37,326 nt of DNA from Candidatus Magasanikiibacteriota bacterium (lineage in GTDB: Bacteria; Patescibacteriota; Patescibacteriia; Magasanikbacterales; UBA922), in the NCBI GenBank assembly GCA_903837125.1, contig CAILTG010000022.1, positions 1 to 37,326 on the forward strand, written 5' to 3'. The notes beneath the pieces were generated by a model. It was not told the DNA's origin. It saw only the letters and a list, made by a program, of their open reading frames with translations, and did no database searches. Positions 29,320 through 37,326 of the stretch are shown piece by piece. The stretch's first letter is position 1, and each line of letters starts with the position of its first letter. Both the position numbers and the translations under genes were made by a program.

Positions 29320-29385
29320 CTAACCAGAAAGATATCCAGATTGACGGATAAATTTTTATATCTGTATATCTGGATTATCTGAAAA
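29320..29385. repeat. Iterated-word inverted repeat (ATATCCAGATT/AATCTGGATAT words) overlapping the 3' end of the gmhB-like gene
   Basis: agatatccagattgacggataaa...tatatctgtatatctggattatctgaaaatccgg. Confidence 0.7.
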
Positions 29386-29898
29386 TCCGGATAATATTTT
29401 AGCTACTTCTAATAAATTATTAACCTCATATTTAGCTGGCACCGAACAAGTATATCTGTCGCCTTTTACCAAAAATGTAGTAAGCCCGCAATTATTACCA
29501 AACATAATATCACCATCTTTATCCCCTATCATAATTGATTTTGCGACATTAACTTTAAAATCAGCTTTGACTTGTTCAAACATACCAATTTTTGGTTTGC
29601 GGCAATTACAATTATCATCCGGATGATGAAAACAAAAATAAGTGCGAGTAATATTTACTCCCTGTTCTTTTAACATTTTCAACATGATGTTGTGAAAATC
29701 ATTAGCTGTTTCTTTGCTAAAATAACCCCTGGCCACTCCTGCTTGATTGGTAATAATCACTAACGAATATCCCATCTTTTCTAACTCTTTTAAACCTTTT
29801 ACCGCATTTGGCAAAATCTTAATTTTTTCTGGTTCGTGCATGTAACCATAATCATAAATAATTACTCCATCACGATCCAAAAAGGCTATTTTTTCCAT
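29356..29898 (-). CDS. gmhB: D-glycero-D-manno-heptose 1,7-bisphosphate 7-phosphatase (HAD-IIIA)
   Basis: AFLDRDGVI, VIITNQAGVARGY, Zn-binding CFHHPDDNCNCRKPK, MIGDKDGDI. Confidence 0.9.
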   Translation of the reverse strand: MEKIAFLDRDGVIIYDYGYMHEPEKIKILPNAVKGLKELEKMGYSLVIITNQAGVARGYFSKETANDFHNIMLKMLKEQGVNITRTYFCFHHPDDNCNCRKPKIGMFEQVKADFKVNVAKSIMIGDKDGDIMFGNNCGLTTFLVKGDRYTCSVPAKYEVNNLLEVAKILSGFSDNPDIQI

Positions 29899-29915
29899 AC
29901 AAATAATTTTATGTT

Positions 29916-30491
29916 TTAAACAGCAATCTGAGTTTCAATCAACCCACATAAAATATGAATCACGGTTAATCCAATTTCTTGTATTCGCGCCGTAACGGTG
30001 GCAGGCACCACAATAGTATAATCACAGAACTCTTTAATTTTTCCACCACCATTGCCGGTTAAGCCTACAGTAACCAGCCCCTTTTCCTTGGCCATTTCTA
30101 TAGCTTTAATAACATTTTTAGAATTACCACTGGTAGAAATACCAAAAAAAACGTCTCCCACCGAACCCAAAGCATTAATTTGACGAGCAAAAACACCTTC
30201 AAAATCATGATCATTACTCCAGGCCGTTAAAATAGAAACATCTGTAGTTAAAGCAAAAGCCGAAAAACCAGCGCGGTCCTTTTCATATTTACATACTAAT
30301 TCGGCAGCAAAATGCTGAGCATCAGCTGCCGAACCGCCATTTCCAGCAACCAATATTTTTTTATTTTGCTGCAAACAACTTACCAGAGCTGTAGCCACTT
30401 TTTCTATGGAAGAAACAAAAATCTCATCATTAACAGCCTTTGTTTTAAGTTCTGCTGCCTCTTTTAATATTTGTGAAATATATTCTTTCAT
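29916..30491 (-). CDS. gmhA: Phosphoheptose isomerase (SIS domain)
   Basis: ILVAGNGGSAADAQHFAAELVCKY, WSNDHDFEGVFARQI, GISTSGNSKNV, GLTGNGGGK. Confidence 0.92.
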   Translation of the reverse strand: MKEYISQILKEAAELKTKAVNDEIFVSSIEKVATALVSCLQQNKKILVAGNGGSAADAQHFAAELVCKYEKDRAGFSAFALTTDVSILTAWSNDHDFEGVFARQINALGSVGDVFFGISTSGNSKNVIKAIEMAKEKGLVTVGLTGNGGGKIKEFCDYTIVVPATVTARIQEIGLTVIHILCGLIETQIAV

Positions 30492-30496
30492 ATTAT

Positions 30497-30682
30497 ATGA
30501 TTATAACCTCTTCTTTAAAGCAACCCCGTGAAACGCATGATTACTTCGCCTGGATGGATTGTTACCGTGAATGCCGTAACGTGTCGTTAGTTTGTCGTAA
30601 ATATGGCATTGGTAGAAAAACTTTCTATCGCTGACATAAACGTTATGACTCATGGAATTTAATAAGTAAGGTATTGCAGTAG
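30497..30682 (+). pseudogene. 5' remnant of a transposase (HTH domain, IS481/IS3-like helix-turn-helix) with in-frame TGA
   Basis: MIITSSLKQPRETHDYFAWMDCYRECRNVSLVCRKYGIGRKTFYR*HKRYDSWNLISKVLQ*; TGA at 30632-30634 sits where Trp is expected in the FYRWHKRY-type motif. Confidence 0.7.
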
Positions 30683-30695
30683 CGATATTTTATTA

Positions 30696-31361
30696 TTATT
30701 CTAATCTTTTCAGTATAACTTGGCCAAAACTATTAGCCTGCCCAAAACATTTAAACTCAAATCCTGTTTCATCAAGAAAATCGCGAAAAGCACGTTCTTC
30801 ATGATTAATAGAGTTAAATTCATCAAAATAAATCCAAGTTCCTGGTTTAATAATATCGCGCAATTTCCGTAAAGCATAAATTGTGCTTGAGTAAAGATCA
30901 GCATCCATCATTAAAATGACATGTTTTTTGTCTGGTGGTTCATATGTTGAAAGTGTTTCCTGAAATAATCCCTTAAAAAATTTCACTCGTATGTCATTTA
31001 TTTGAGGTATTTTTCCATCATTGGTATACCGCCCTGATTCTTCATTTCCCCATGCTTCAGGTAAGCCCTCAAATGTATCAAATCCATGGAAAACTGTATC
31101 CGGATGTCGGAGCAATTCAACCCACTTTCGAGTTGCATCTGCCTTCCAAACACCAAATTCCATATAGAGCACTGGCTCATTTTGAAGTTCTTTGCCAATA
31201 ATTTCGAATAATTGTTCTCTGTTTTTAAATTGTGGCGTCTGAGTATAACCTTGAGTCTGCAACCAAGTTCCAAATTCAAGTGCTCCAACAGTACTTATTA
31301 GCTTTCTCCGTAACTTTAACCCTAAGTGTGGGCCTAGAGCATAAAGAAATGATTTAATATT
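30696..31361 (-). CDS. TylF/MycF-like class I SAM methyltransferase
   Basis: VLYMEFGVWKADATRKW, FHGFDTFEGLPEAW, LMMDADLYSSTIYAL, GTWIYFDEFN. Confidence 0.8.
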   Translation of the reverse strand, partial: NIKSFLYALGPHLGLKLRRKLISTVGALEFGTWLQTQGYTQTPQFKNREQLFEIIGKELQNEPVLYMEFGVWKADATRKWVELLRHPDTVFHGFDTFEGLPEAWGNEESGRYTNDGKIPQINDIRVKFFKGLFQETLSTYEPPDKKHVILMMDADLYSSTIYALRKLRDIIKPGTWIYFDEFNSINHEERAFRDFLDETGFEFKCFGQANSFGQVILKRLE

Positions 31362-31423
31362 CATATGAATATCACTTAAATAAAACAAATATATTGTACC
31401 ATAAATAATTAATTAATCAATGA

Positions 31424-31447
31424 CCTAAAAGCTAATTGACTTTTAGG
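31424..31447. other. Perfect hairpin in a divergent intergenic region
   Basis: CCTAAAAG-CTAATTGA-CTTTTAGG between divergent genes at 31361(-) and 31495(+). Confidence 0.6.
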
Positions 31448-31494
31448 CCTAATTCCAGTATATTTAACACCAAAAGAACCCCTAAAGTTCAACT

Positions 31495-32697
31495 ATGAAA
31501 CCAAAAATTCTTATCTTTTTAACCCGTTTCCCCTACCCAGCTACCGATGGCACTCGTCACAAAATTCTTGACGACGTAGTTAGTGGTTTAACCAAAAATT
31601 TTGAGCTTAATTTTTTAATTGTCACTAATGAAAAACCTTCAACTGAACAAGTAAAATTTTTGGAAGACAATTTTGGACAAGTAACTGTATTTTATTATCC
31701 TAAATGGCAAGTATGGAAAAATGTCTGCCTAACTTTATTCAGTTCTTATCCTTTGCAAGCTGGTTATTATTATTTTAAAAAAGTCCAAGACTGGTTTATA
31801 AAAAATTTAGTTAATTATGATGCGGTATACGCCCACACCCTGCGCTTAGGAAAATATCTGGAAAAACTCAGTGCTGAACAAAAAAAGAAAATCATGTTGG
31901 ATTTTAATGACGCTATTTCCCTTAATTATCAAGAAGCAAAAAAGAAGGCCTCACTTTTCTGGAGATTTATTTACAGTCTAGAAGCCAACCGAGTTAAAAA
32001 TTATGAAAAAAAACTTTTAAACACTCTCAATTATTTTAATGTTGTTTCACAATTTGATAAAGAATATTTATTACAAAACGTAAATATAACAAAAATAATT
32101 TTTAATAGTATTCCCCACGGCGTAAATTCCGTTCTTTTCAATACCCTGCCTATTTCTCCCCAAAAAAGATTGGTATTTATGGGCAATCTTTCCTACCCGC
32201 CCAATCTTGATGCCATACAATATTTTTTAAAAAATATATTTTCTCAAATTCTAGAAAAGATGCCCAATCTACAATTATGTATTATCGGCGGAGGCAACAA
32301 TTTAACAAGACAAATATTTAAAAATGTTACTTTCACTGGTTTTATAAAAGAACCAGCTCAGCTTATTGCTGATTCCTCAATTTTTGTAGCTCCATTAAGA
32401 TTTGGAGCAGGTATGCCCACCAAAATTTTAGAAGCCATGGCCCTAGGCCTACCAGTTATCACCACCCCGCTTGGCGCCAGAGGCATCCCAGGGCTAATCG
32501 ACAAAAACAACATATTGATTAAAGATTTCCACGACACAGCTGGCTGGGCTAACCTAGTTTGTGATATAGTAAGCAATGAACCATTAAGAAAAAATATTGG
32601 CAATAAGGCTCGCGATTTTATTAAGGAAAACTATTCTGACAAAATTGCTGGACAAAAATTTTGCGACTTTTTTACTGAAATTATCTATAAAAAATGA
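31495..32697 (+). CDS. Glycosyltransferase (GT4/GT1 family, PelF/WcaI-like)
   Basis: LTRFPYPATDGTRHKI; FVAPLRFGAGMPTKILEAMALGLPVITTPLGARGI. Confidence 0.9.
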   Translation: MKPKILIFLTRFPYPATDGTRHKILDDVVSGLTKNFELNFLIVTNEKPSTEQVKFLEDNFGQVTVFYYPKWQVWKNVCLTLFSSYPLQAGYYYFKKVQDWFIKNLVNYDAVYAHTLRLGKYLEKLSAEQKKKIMLDFNDAISLNYQEAKKKASLFWRFIYSLEANRVKNYEKKLLNTLNYFNVVSQFDKEYLLQNVNITKIIFNSIPHGVNSVLFNTLPISPQKRLVFMGNLSYPPNLDAIQYFLKNIFSQILEKMPNLQLCIIGGGNNLTRQIFKNVTFTGFIKEPAQLIADSSIFVAPLRFGAGMPTKILEAMALGLPVITTPLGARGIPGLIDKNNILIKDFHDTAGWANLVCDIVSNEPLRKNIGNKARDFIKENYSDKIAGQKFCDFFTEIIYKK

Positions 32698-33389
32698 AAG
32701 CCCTTATTTTAGCGGCTGGACGTGGCACACGTTTAGGACCGCTTACCAACACTATACCCAAGCCCCTGTTACCTATAAAAGATAAGCCATTTTTGGAATA
32801 TTTAATTAATTTTTTAAAAAATAAAGGCACCAAAAAAATTGTTATTGCCATTGGCTACCGAGGCCAAAAAATAAAAAAATATTTTACAACTGGCAAACGA
32901 CAAGGTGTGGCTATACAATACTCTGCCGAAAATGGACGCTACCTTTCTGGAACTGGCGGAGCGGTTAAAAAAGCAAAAAATAAACTTAAAAACGATGATT
33001 TTTTGGTGCTTAATGGTGACAGTTTTGTTGATGTTGATATTAAGAAAATTTATGATTTTCACAAAAAAAATAAATCCTTGGTTACTATGGTGGCAGTACA
33101 GTTAAAAAATGTTGAACGCTACGGTTCGTTGTCAATCTCTGCGAAAAATAAATTACTGGCCTTTAAAGAAAAAGGCAAAAAAGGAGCTGGTTTTATTAAC
33201 GGCGGAATTTACGTATTTAATAATAAAATTTTTAAATATTTTCCTCAGACAAGATTTGTTTCTTTAGAAAAAGATATTTTTCCCAGAATACTAAATCAAA
33301 TAACAATTTATAAATCTCACGGGTACTTTATTGACATCGGCCTGCCGGCTGATTACAAAAGAGCCCAAAAAGAATTACCAAAATTATGA
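32694..33389 (+). CDS. hddC: Sugar nucleotidyltransferase, probably D-glycero-alpha-D-manno-heptose 1-phosphate guanylyltransferase
   Basis: KALILAAGRGTRLGPLTNTIPKPLLPIKDKPFLEY; LSGTGGAVKKA; LNGDSFVDVD; gene context with HddA/GmhA/GmhB. Confidence 0.8.
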   Translation: MKALILAAGRGTRLGPLTNTIPKPLLPIKDKPFLEYLINFLKNKGTKKIVIAIGYRGQKIKKYFTTGKRQGVAIQYSAENGRYLSGTGGAVKKAKNKLKNDDFLVLNGDSFVDVDIKKIYDFHKKNKSLVTMVAVQLKNVERYGSLSISAKNKLLAFKEKGKKGAGFINGGIYVFNNKIFKYFPQTRFVSLEKDIFPRILNQITIYKSHGYFIDIGLPADYKRAQKELPKL

Positions 33390-34402
33390 AAAAAACTATC
33401 ATCAAAAGCCGCGCCCCAGTTAGAATTAGTTTTGCTGGCGGCGGCACCGACGTTAGCCCTTTCCCGGAAAAATATGGAGGAGCAGTAATCAACGCTTCTA
33501 TTTCCCGATATGTAACTTCAGCTCTAGAATTTAGAACTGACAAAAAATTGGTTATCTCTGTGGCTGGCGAAAAAGAATTTATTTGTCCAAACATCCAAAA
33601 ACTAGTCTATGACGGCCATCAAGATTTGATTAAAGCTGTTATTAAACATCTTTATCATTCACACCAAGGATTAAATATTTATATAAAAAATGATGTGCCA
33701 CCACAATCGGGATTGGGTGGTTCTTCTACGCTTTTTATTAGCATTATTGGCTTATTTAATGCCCTGTTAACAAACAAACTAGACAAATACCAAATTGCCG
33801 AACTAGCCTATAAATTAGAACGAGAAGAATTAAAAATACCCGGCGGCCGGCAAGATCAATATGCAGCAGTTTTTGGAGGAATAAATTTTATAGAATTTAA
33901 GGGCCAAGATTTTGTACGCGTTACGCCGCTTGATTTACCCAAAGAAATCATTGCCGAATTAGAAGAATCTTTAATACTTTTACATCTAGGTCCCCGTAAA
34001 GAATCATCTACTAATATTATTATCAGTCAAACCAAAAATGTGCAAAAAGGCGGCCGTTCGCTTGAACCAATGATGCGTACCAAAAAAATGGCTTTAAAAA
34101 TCAAAGAAGCCTTTCTTTCTAATAATTTAAAAAAAGTTGGAAAAATACTCGATGAATCCTGGAAATTAAAAAAGAAATTTGCGGCTGGAATCACCAATCC
34201 CCAAATTGAAGACTTATACGCCCGCTTAAAAAAGAAAGGCGCCTTGGGCGGTAAATTAACCGGCGCTGGTGGCGGCGGACACATGCTCATCTATTGTGAA
34301 TTCCAAAAAAGAAATGACGTAGAAAAAGAAGCATTAAAATGGGGAGCCCAGATAGTTCCTTTTAGGCTTGAAAGCCACGGCATGACAACCTGGGAAAGCT
34401 AA
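33386..34402 (+). CDS. hddA: GHMP kinase, probably D-glycero-alpha-D-manno-heptose 7-phosphate kinase
   Basis: RAPVRISFAGGGTDVSPFPEKYGGAVINASI; PPQSGLGGSSTLFISII; GKLTGAGGGGHMLIYC. Confidence 0.88.
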   Translation: MKKTIIKSRAPVRISFAGGGTDVSPFPEKYGGAVINASISRYVTSALEFRTDKKLVISVAGEKEFICPNIQKLVYDGHQDLIKAVIKHLYHSHQGLNIYIKNDVPPQSGLGGSSTLFISIIGLFNALLTNKLDKYQIAELAYKLEREELKIPGGRQDQYAAVFGGINFIEFKGQDFVRVTPLDLPKEIIAELEESLILLHLGPRKESSTNIIISQTKNVQKGGRSLEPMMRTKKMALKIKEAFLSNNLKKVGKILDESWKLKKKFAAGITNPQIEDLYARLKKKGALGGKLTGAGGGGHMLIYCEFQKRNDVEKEALKWGAQIVPFRLESHGMTTWES

Positions 34403-34414
34403 TTAATATTTAAC

Positions 34415-35548
34415 ATGAAAAAACTAATTTATCTGGCCCCTGACATTGATCTCTCAAAAAATGAGGGCGGCAAGGTACATACTCTGGGTGAAATCAAATA
34501 TTTACAAGAGCATTTTGATATCATTTTGCTTGTTTCGCAAAACCAAAAAGCTTTCCCCATTGACCCCCAAGTTTATCAAAAAATTAAAACTCTAACTATC
34601 CCCCACTGGCTACACCAACCAATATTCAGAATCCTTTTTGAATCAACCTTTTTAATCTTCTACGCTCTGTATCTGCGGGCTTCAGGTTACCAGTACACGA
34701 TTGAAAGATCATACCGTTTCGGCGGTTGGTTTTCTATTTTCTTCTCCCTAACAGGTGGAAAATCTTTGTACTTAATGATTGAACCTCTATATTATGGTGC
34801 TCCACTTCTCGACGCTTTCACCAAACTAATGGCGCGCTTTTTGAACATTTTTGTTAAATATTTTCTTATTACTTATCCCAGTATGGCCTATCTGCTTCTA
34901 CTCCAAAAAACAAAAATTGTTTGGACTGGAGTTGATAGTGAATTTTTTAATCCTCAAAACACCGACGAGAAGTTACTTCAACAACTAAAATTAAAACCCG
35001 GCCAAACAATAATTTTTTATAGCGGCAGCATTCAGAACTGGCATTCAGTTGACCTTATTTTGGAAGGCGCTCAAGACCAACCGGAGATAATTTTTTTGTT
35101 GGTTATTTCCGGTAAAACTCAGGATATAGAAAATTTAAAAAACAAAATTATAGAAAAAAATCTTAAAAATATAATCATCAAAGAAAATTTGTCCAACCAA
35201 ATTTTACCTCATTACATTAATCTGGCTACCATTTGTTTGGCACTTTATGATAAAAATAATGAGGTATTAAGAAAATTTAATTATTTTTATTCGCCACTAA
35301 AGGTCCATGAATACAAAGCTTGTGGCAAACCCCTAATTGCCACAAATGTTGGTAATCTTATTCCCCTAGTTAGTAACTGTGGTATTTTAATTGAAAATAA
35401 CAAAGAGAATCTTAAAAATGCTATTTTAAAACTATTAAGCGACAAAAACCTATATATCCAATACTCAGAGAAGGCCATAAAAGAGGTCCAAGAAAAATAT
35501 AATTGGAAAACGGTAGCTAATTATTATGATGAACTCTTCCAGCAATAA
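34415..35548 (+). CDS. Glycosyltransferase family 4-like
   Basis: C-terminal SPLKVHEYKACGKPLIATNVGNL, N-term LIYLAPDIDLSKNEGGKVHTLGE. Confidence 0.85.
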   Translation: MKKLIYLAPDIDLSKNEGGKVHTLGEIKYLQEHFDIILLVSQNQKAFPIDPQVYQKIKTLTIPHWLHQPIFRILFESTFLIFYALYLRASGYQYTIERSYRFGGWFSIFFSLTGGKSLYLMIEPLYYGAPLLDAFTKLMARFLNIFVKYFLITYPSMAYLLLLQKTKIVWTGVDSEFFNPQNTDEKLLQQLKLKPGQTIIFYSGSIQNWHSVDLILEGAQDQPEIIFLLVISGKTQDIENLKNKIIEKNLKNIIIKENLSNQILPHYINLATICLALYDKNNEVLRKFNYFYSPLKVHEYKACGKPLIATNVGNLIPLVSNCGILIENNKENLKNAILKLLSDKNLYIQYSEKAIKEVQEKYNWKTVANYYDELFQQ

Positions 35549-36554
35549 CAATTTAAAAGTTTCAATAATTGCGGCCGCTTACAATGAAGAAAGAAATATA
35601 AAAAATTTTCTCGCTTTTTGGCTAAACCAAACTTATCAGAATTTAGAAATTATTATTGTTGACGATGGCTCAAAAGACAATACTGTGACTTTGATAAAAA
35701 CAGAACAAAAAAATAACCCAAAGTTAACTTTAATAGAAAATAAAATAAATAAAGGGATTGGTTATTCCCGCTATATGGGTTTTTTAGCAGCCACTGGAGA
35801 AATAATTAAATTTTCTGATACTGATATTGCCAATGATTACCCACTTGACCCGACATTTTTAGAACGATTAATAAAACCGTTTGCCGAAAATGACGATGTA
35901 GATGTAGTGTATATTGACTATACGCCCCTGATTGACGAAAAGAATATTCTTAGAACAATGGAAAACATTTTTTACTATTCAAGAGTGGCCAAAACTCCCC
36001 AAAACTACCAAACCCGAACCACCCCAGCCGGACACATGCCAACTATTTTTCGCAACAAAAAAATAGATTTAGCAGTACTACCAGATATTAAAAATGGCGA
36101 GGATAGATATATTGCAAATGAATTTCTAAAAAAATCCAGAAAACGCGCTCAGGCAGAAGGTATATATTGTGCCGATGCTTGTTTAAAAACTTTTACTGAA
36201 TTGAAAAAACGTTACTTCAGCTATGGTAAAAACAGCTTAGATATTTGGCAGGTTAACAAACTAATTTTTTTAAAACATCTAACCAAACCATTTGCTGTCA
36301 TAACTGCAATTATACTATTTTTAATTGGCTTAATTGATTTTGTTTTTTGCCAACAGATTAATTACCTATTATTAACTTTACCTTTTGTCGCTCTTTTGCT
36401 TTTATTTGAAATAATTACTTTGGTTTATTCTCTGCCCTATTTAAAAACAATAGAACTGCTTATTAAAGCAGTTCTATTTGGTCCATTAATCGTTTTTGCT
36501 CGTTATTTCTACACTTTTCTAGGAATGACTCAAATTTTTAAAAAATTAGCATAA
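35526..36554 (+). CDS. Glycosyltransferase family 2 with C-terminal TM segments
   Basis: VSIIAAAYNEERNIKNF, IIIVDDGSKDNT, FSDTDIANDYPLD; overlaps preceding gene by 23 nt. Confidence 0.9.
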   Translation: MMNSSSNNNLKVSIIAAAYNEERNIKNFLAFWLNQTYQNLEIIIVDDGSKDNTVTLIKTEQKNNPKLTLIENKINKGIGYSRYMGFLAATGEIIKFSDTDIANDYPLDPTFLERLIKPFAENDDVDVVYIDYTPLIDEKNILRTMENIFYYSRVAKTPQNYQTRTTPAGHMPTIFRNKKIDLAVLPDIKNGEDRYIANEFLKKSRKRAQAEGIYCADACLKTFTELKKRYFSYGKNSLDIWQVNKLIFLKHLTKPFAVITAIILFLIGLIDFVFCQQINYLLLTLPFVALLLLFEIITLVYSLPYLKTIELLIKAVLFGPLIVFARYFYTFLGMTQIFKKLA

Positions 36555-36573
36555 GGGGAAAATTATTACTGCT

Positions 36574-37326
36574 TTATTGTTTAGTAAATAAATAATCACA
36601 ATGGGTTTCCAAAACTTTATAACTAAAACCTAATCCTTTCAAATATTCAATAATTTGGTCTTTATTTTCTTGAGCATCAAGTATTTCACAAATAATACGC
36701 GTACCTTTAAAAACGTCTCCTAAAAGGTTTTGCGCTCCCCTTAAAACTTCAAATTCATGCCCTTCAACATCAATTTTAATCAACCTTACATCTTCTGTTC
36801 TTACTCCATGTTCTTTAAGAAAAGAATCAATATCAGTAGCTACAACACTAATAATGCTATGCTGTGCAGACGGTATAGCAACTACAATTTTTGAAATGCT
36901 CGACAGCTCAGGTTCAAGCTGAAAACTCAGCACACCCTTTTTAACAGAAAATGCGCTGTTTATTGGAACAACGTTGTTTAAATTATTCAATTTCACATTA
37001 GCTTCTAAATATTTAAAAGTATCAGGATTAGGTTCAAAAGAATAAACCTGGCAGTCAGGATATTTTTTCGCAACAACAATAGACCACTTACCCATATGTG
37101 CCCCTAAATCTAGAAAAAATCCTTTTTCACAAACAAAATATTTGGCCAATGCCCCCTCTACAATCTCTTTGGCTGCATAATCAAAATCAGATTTTGATTT
37201 TATTTTCCAAAAATAACCTTTTTTTGTTTTTAGAATATAATCATTCTTAAACAAATAAGGAAGATTAACATTTAACTTCAGATACCGATTAGCACGTATA
37301 ACAAACCATTTTAATACTTTTTCTAA
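36574..37326 (-). CDS. FkbM-family methyltransferase, 5' end beyond the window
   Basis: FFLDLGAHMGKWSIVVAKKYPDCQVYSFEPNPDTFKYLEANVKLN; IKIDVEGHEFEVLRGA. Frame stays open to the window edge; track start at 37254 is TTG. Confidence 0.88.
   Translation of the reverse strand, partial: LEKVLKWFVIRANRYLKLNVNLPYLFKNDYILKTKKGYFWKIKSKSDFDYAAKEIVEGALAKYFVCEKGFFLDLGAHMGKWSIVVAKKYPDCQVYSFEPNPDTFKYLEANVKLNNLNNVVPINSAFSVKKGVLSFQLEPELSSISKIVVAIPSAQHSIISVVATDIDSFLKEHGVRTEDVRLIKIDVEGHEFEVLRGAQNLLGDVFKGTRIICEILDAQENKDQIIEYLKGLGFSYKVLETHCDYLFTKQ

Noticed and set aside
30632-30634. TGA as a recoded Trp codon (alternative genetic code)
   Set aside because: The window's confident genes are terminated normally and do not need TGA readthrough; the fragment is truncated anyway, so a pseudogene is the simpler explanation.

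Overview
AT-rich, gene-dense window, most consistent with a Patescibacteria/CPR-type genome (inferred from gene content, composition and compact intergenic spaces; not proven). Left part: tail of a probable site-specific recombinase running into a tRNA-Glu gene, GT-C-like membrane protein, PBP2/FtsI transpeptidase, histidine-phosphatase-like protein, PEP-utilising mobile-domain protein, PilT, tRNA-Pro, DedA, Mg2+ P-type ATPase. From about 12.5 kb to the right edge there is a large surface-glycan region: many GT2/GT4 glycosyltransferases, UGDH, several SDR epimerase/decarboxylases, polyprenyl-phosphate sugar transferase, flippase, sugar/lipid-type methyltransferases, and all four recognisable enzymes of the GDP-D-glycero-alpha-D-manno-heptose branch (GmhA, HddA, GmhB, HddC). 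A secreted S8 protease, a large secreted protein and Apt/MtnP purine salvage genes are interspersed. Most noteworthy: (1) a membrane-anchored DsbA-like protein whose sequence order is circularly permuted (cis-Pro half before the CPYC half); (2) a GC-rich island of about 0.5 kb with a complete Cys-rich lipoprotein ORF, between two dispersed-repeat-like elements; (3) an unannotated transposase 5' remnant with an in-frame TGA where Trp is expected; (4) a recurring class of intergenic hairpins built from iterated short words; (5) a recombinase tail translated into antisense tRNA sequence. No CRISPR array or rRNA was seen. All family calls come from motif reading without database searches.
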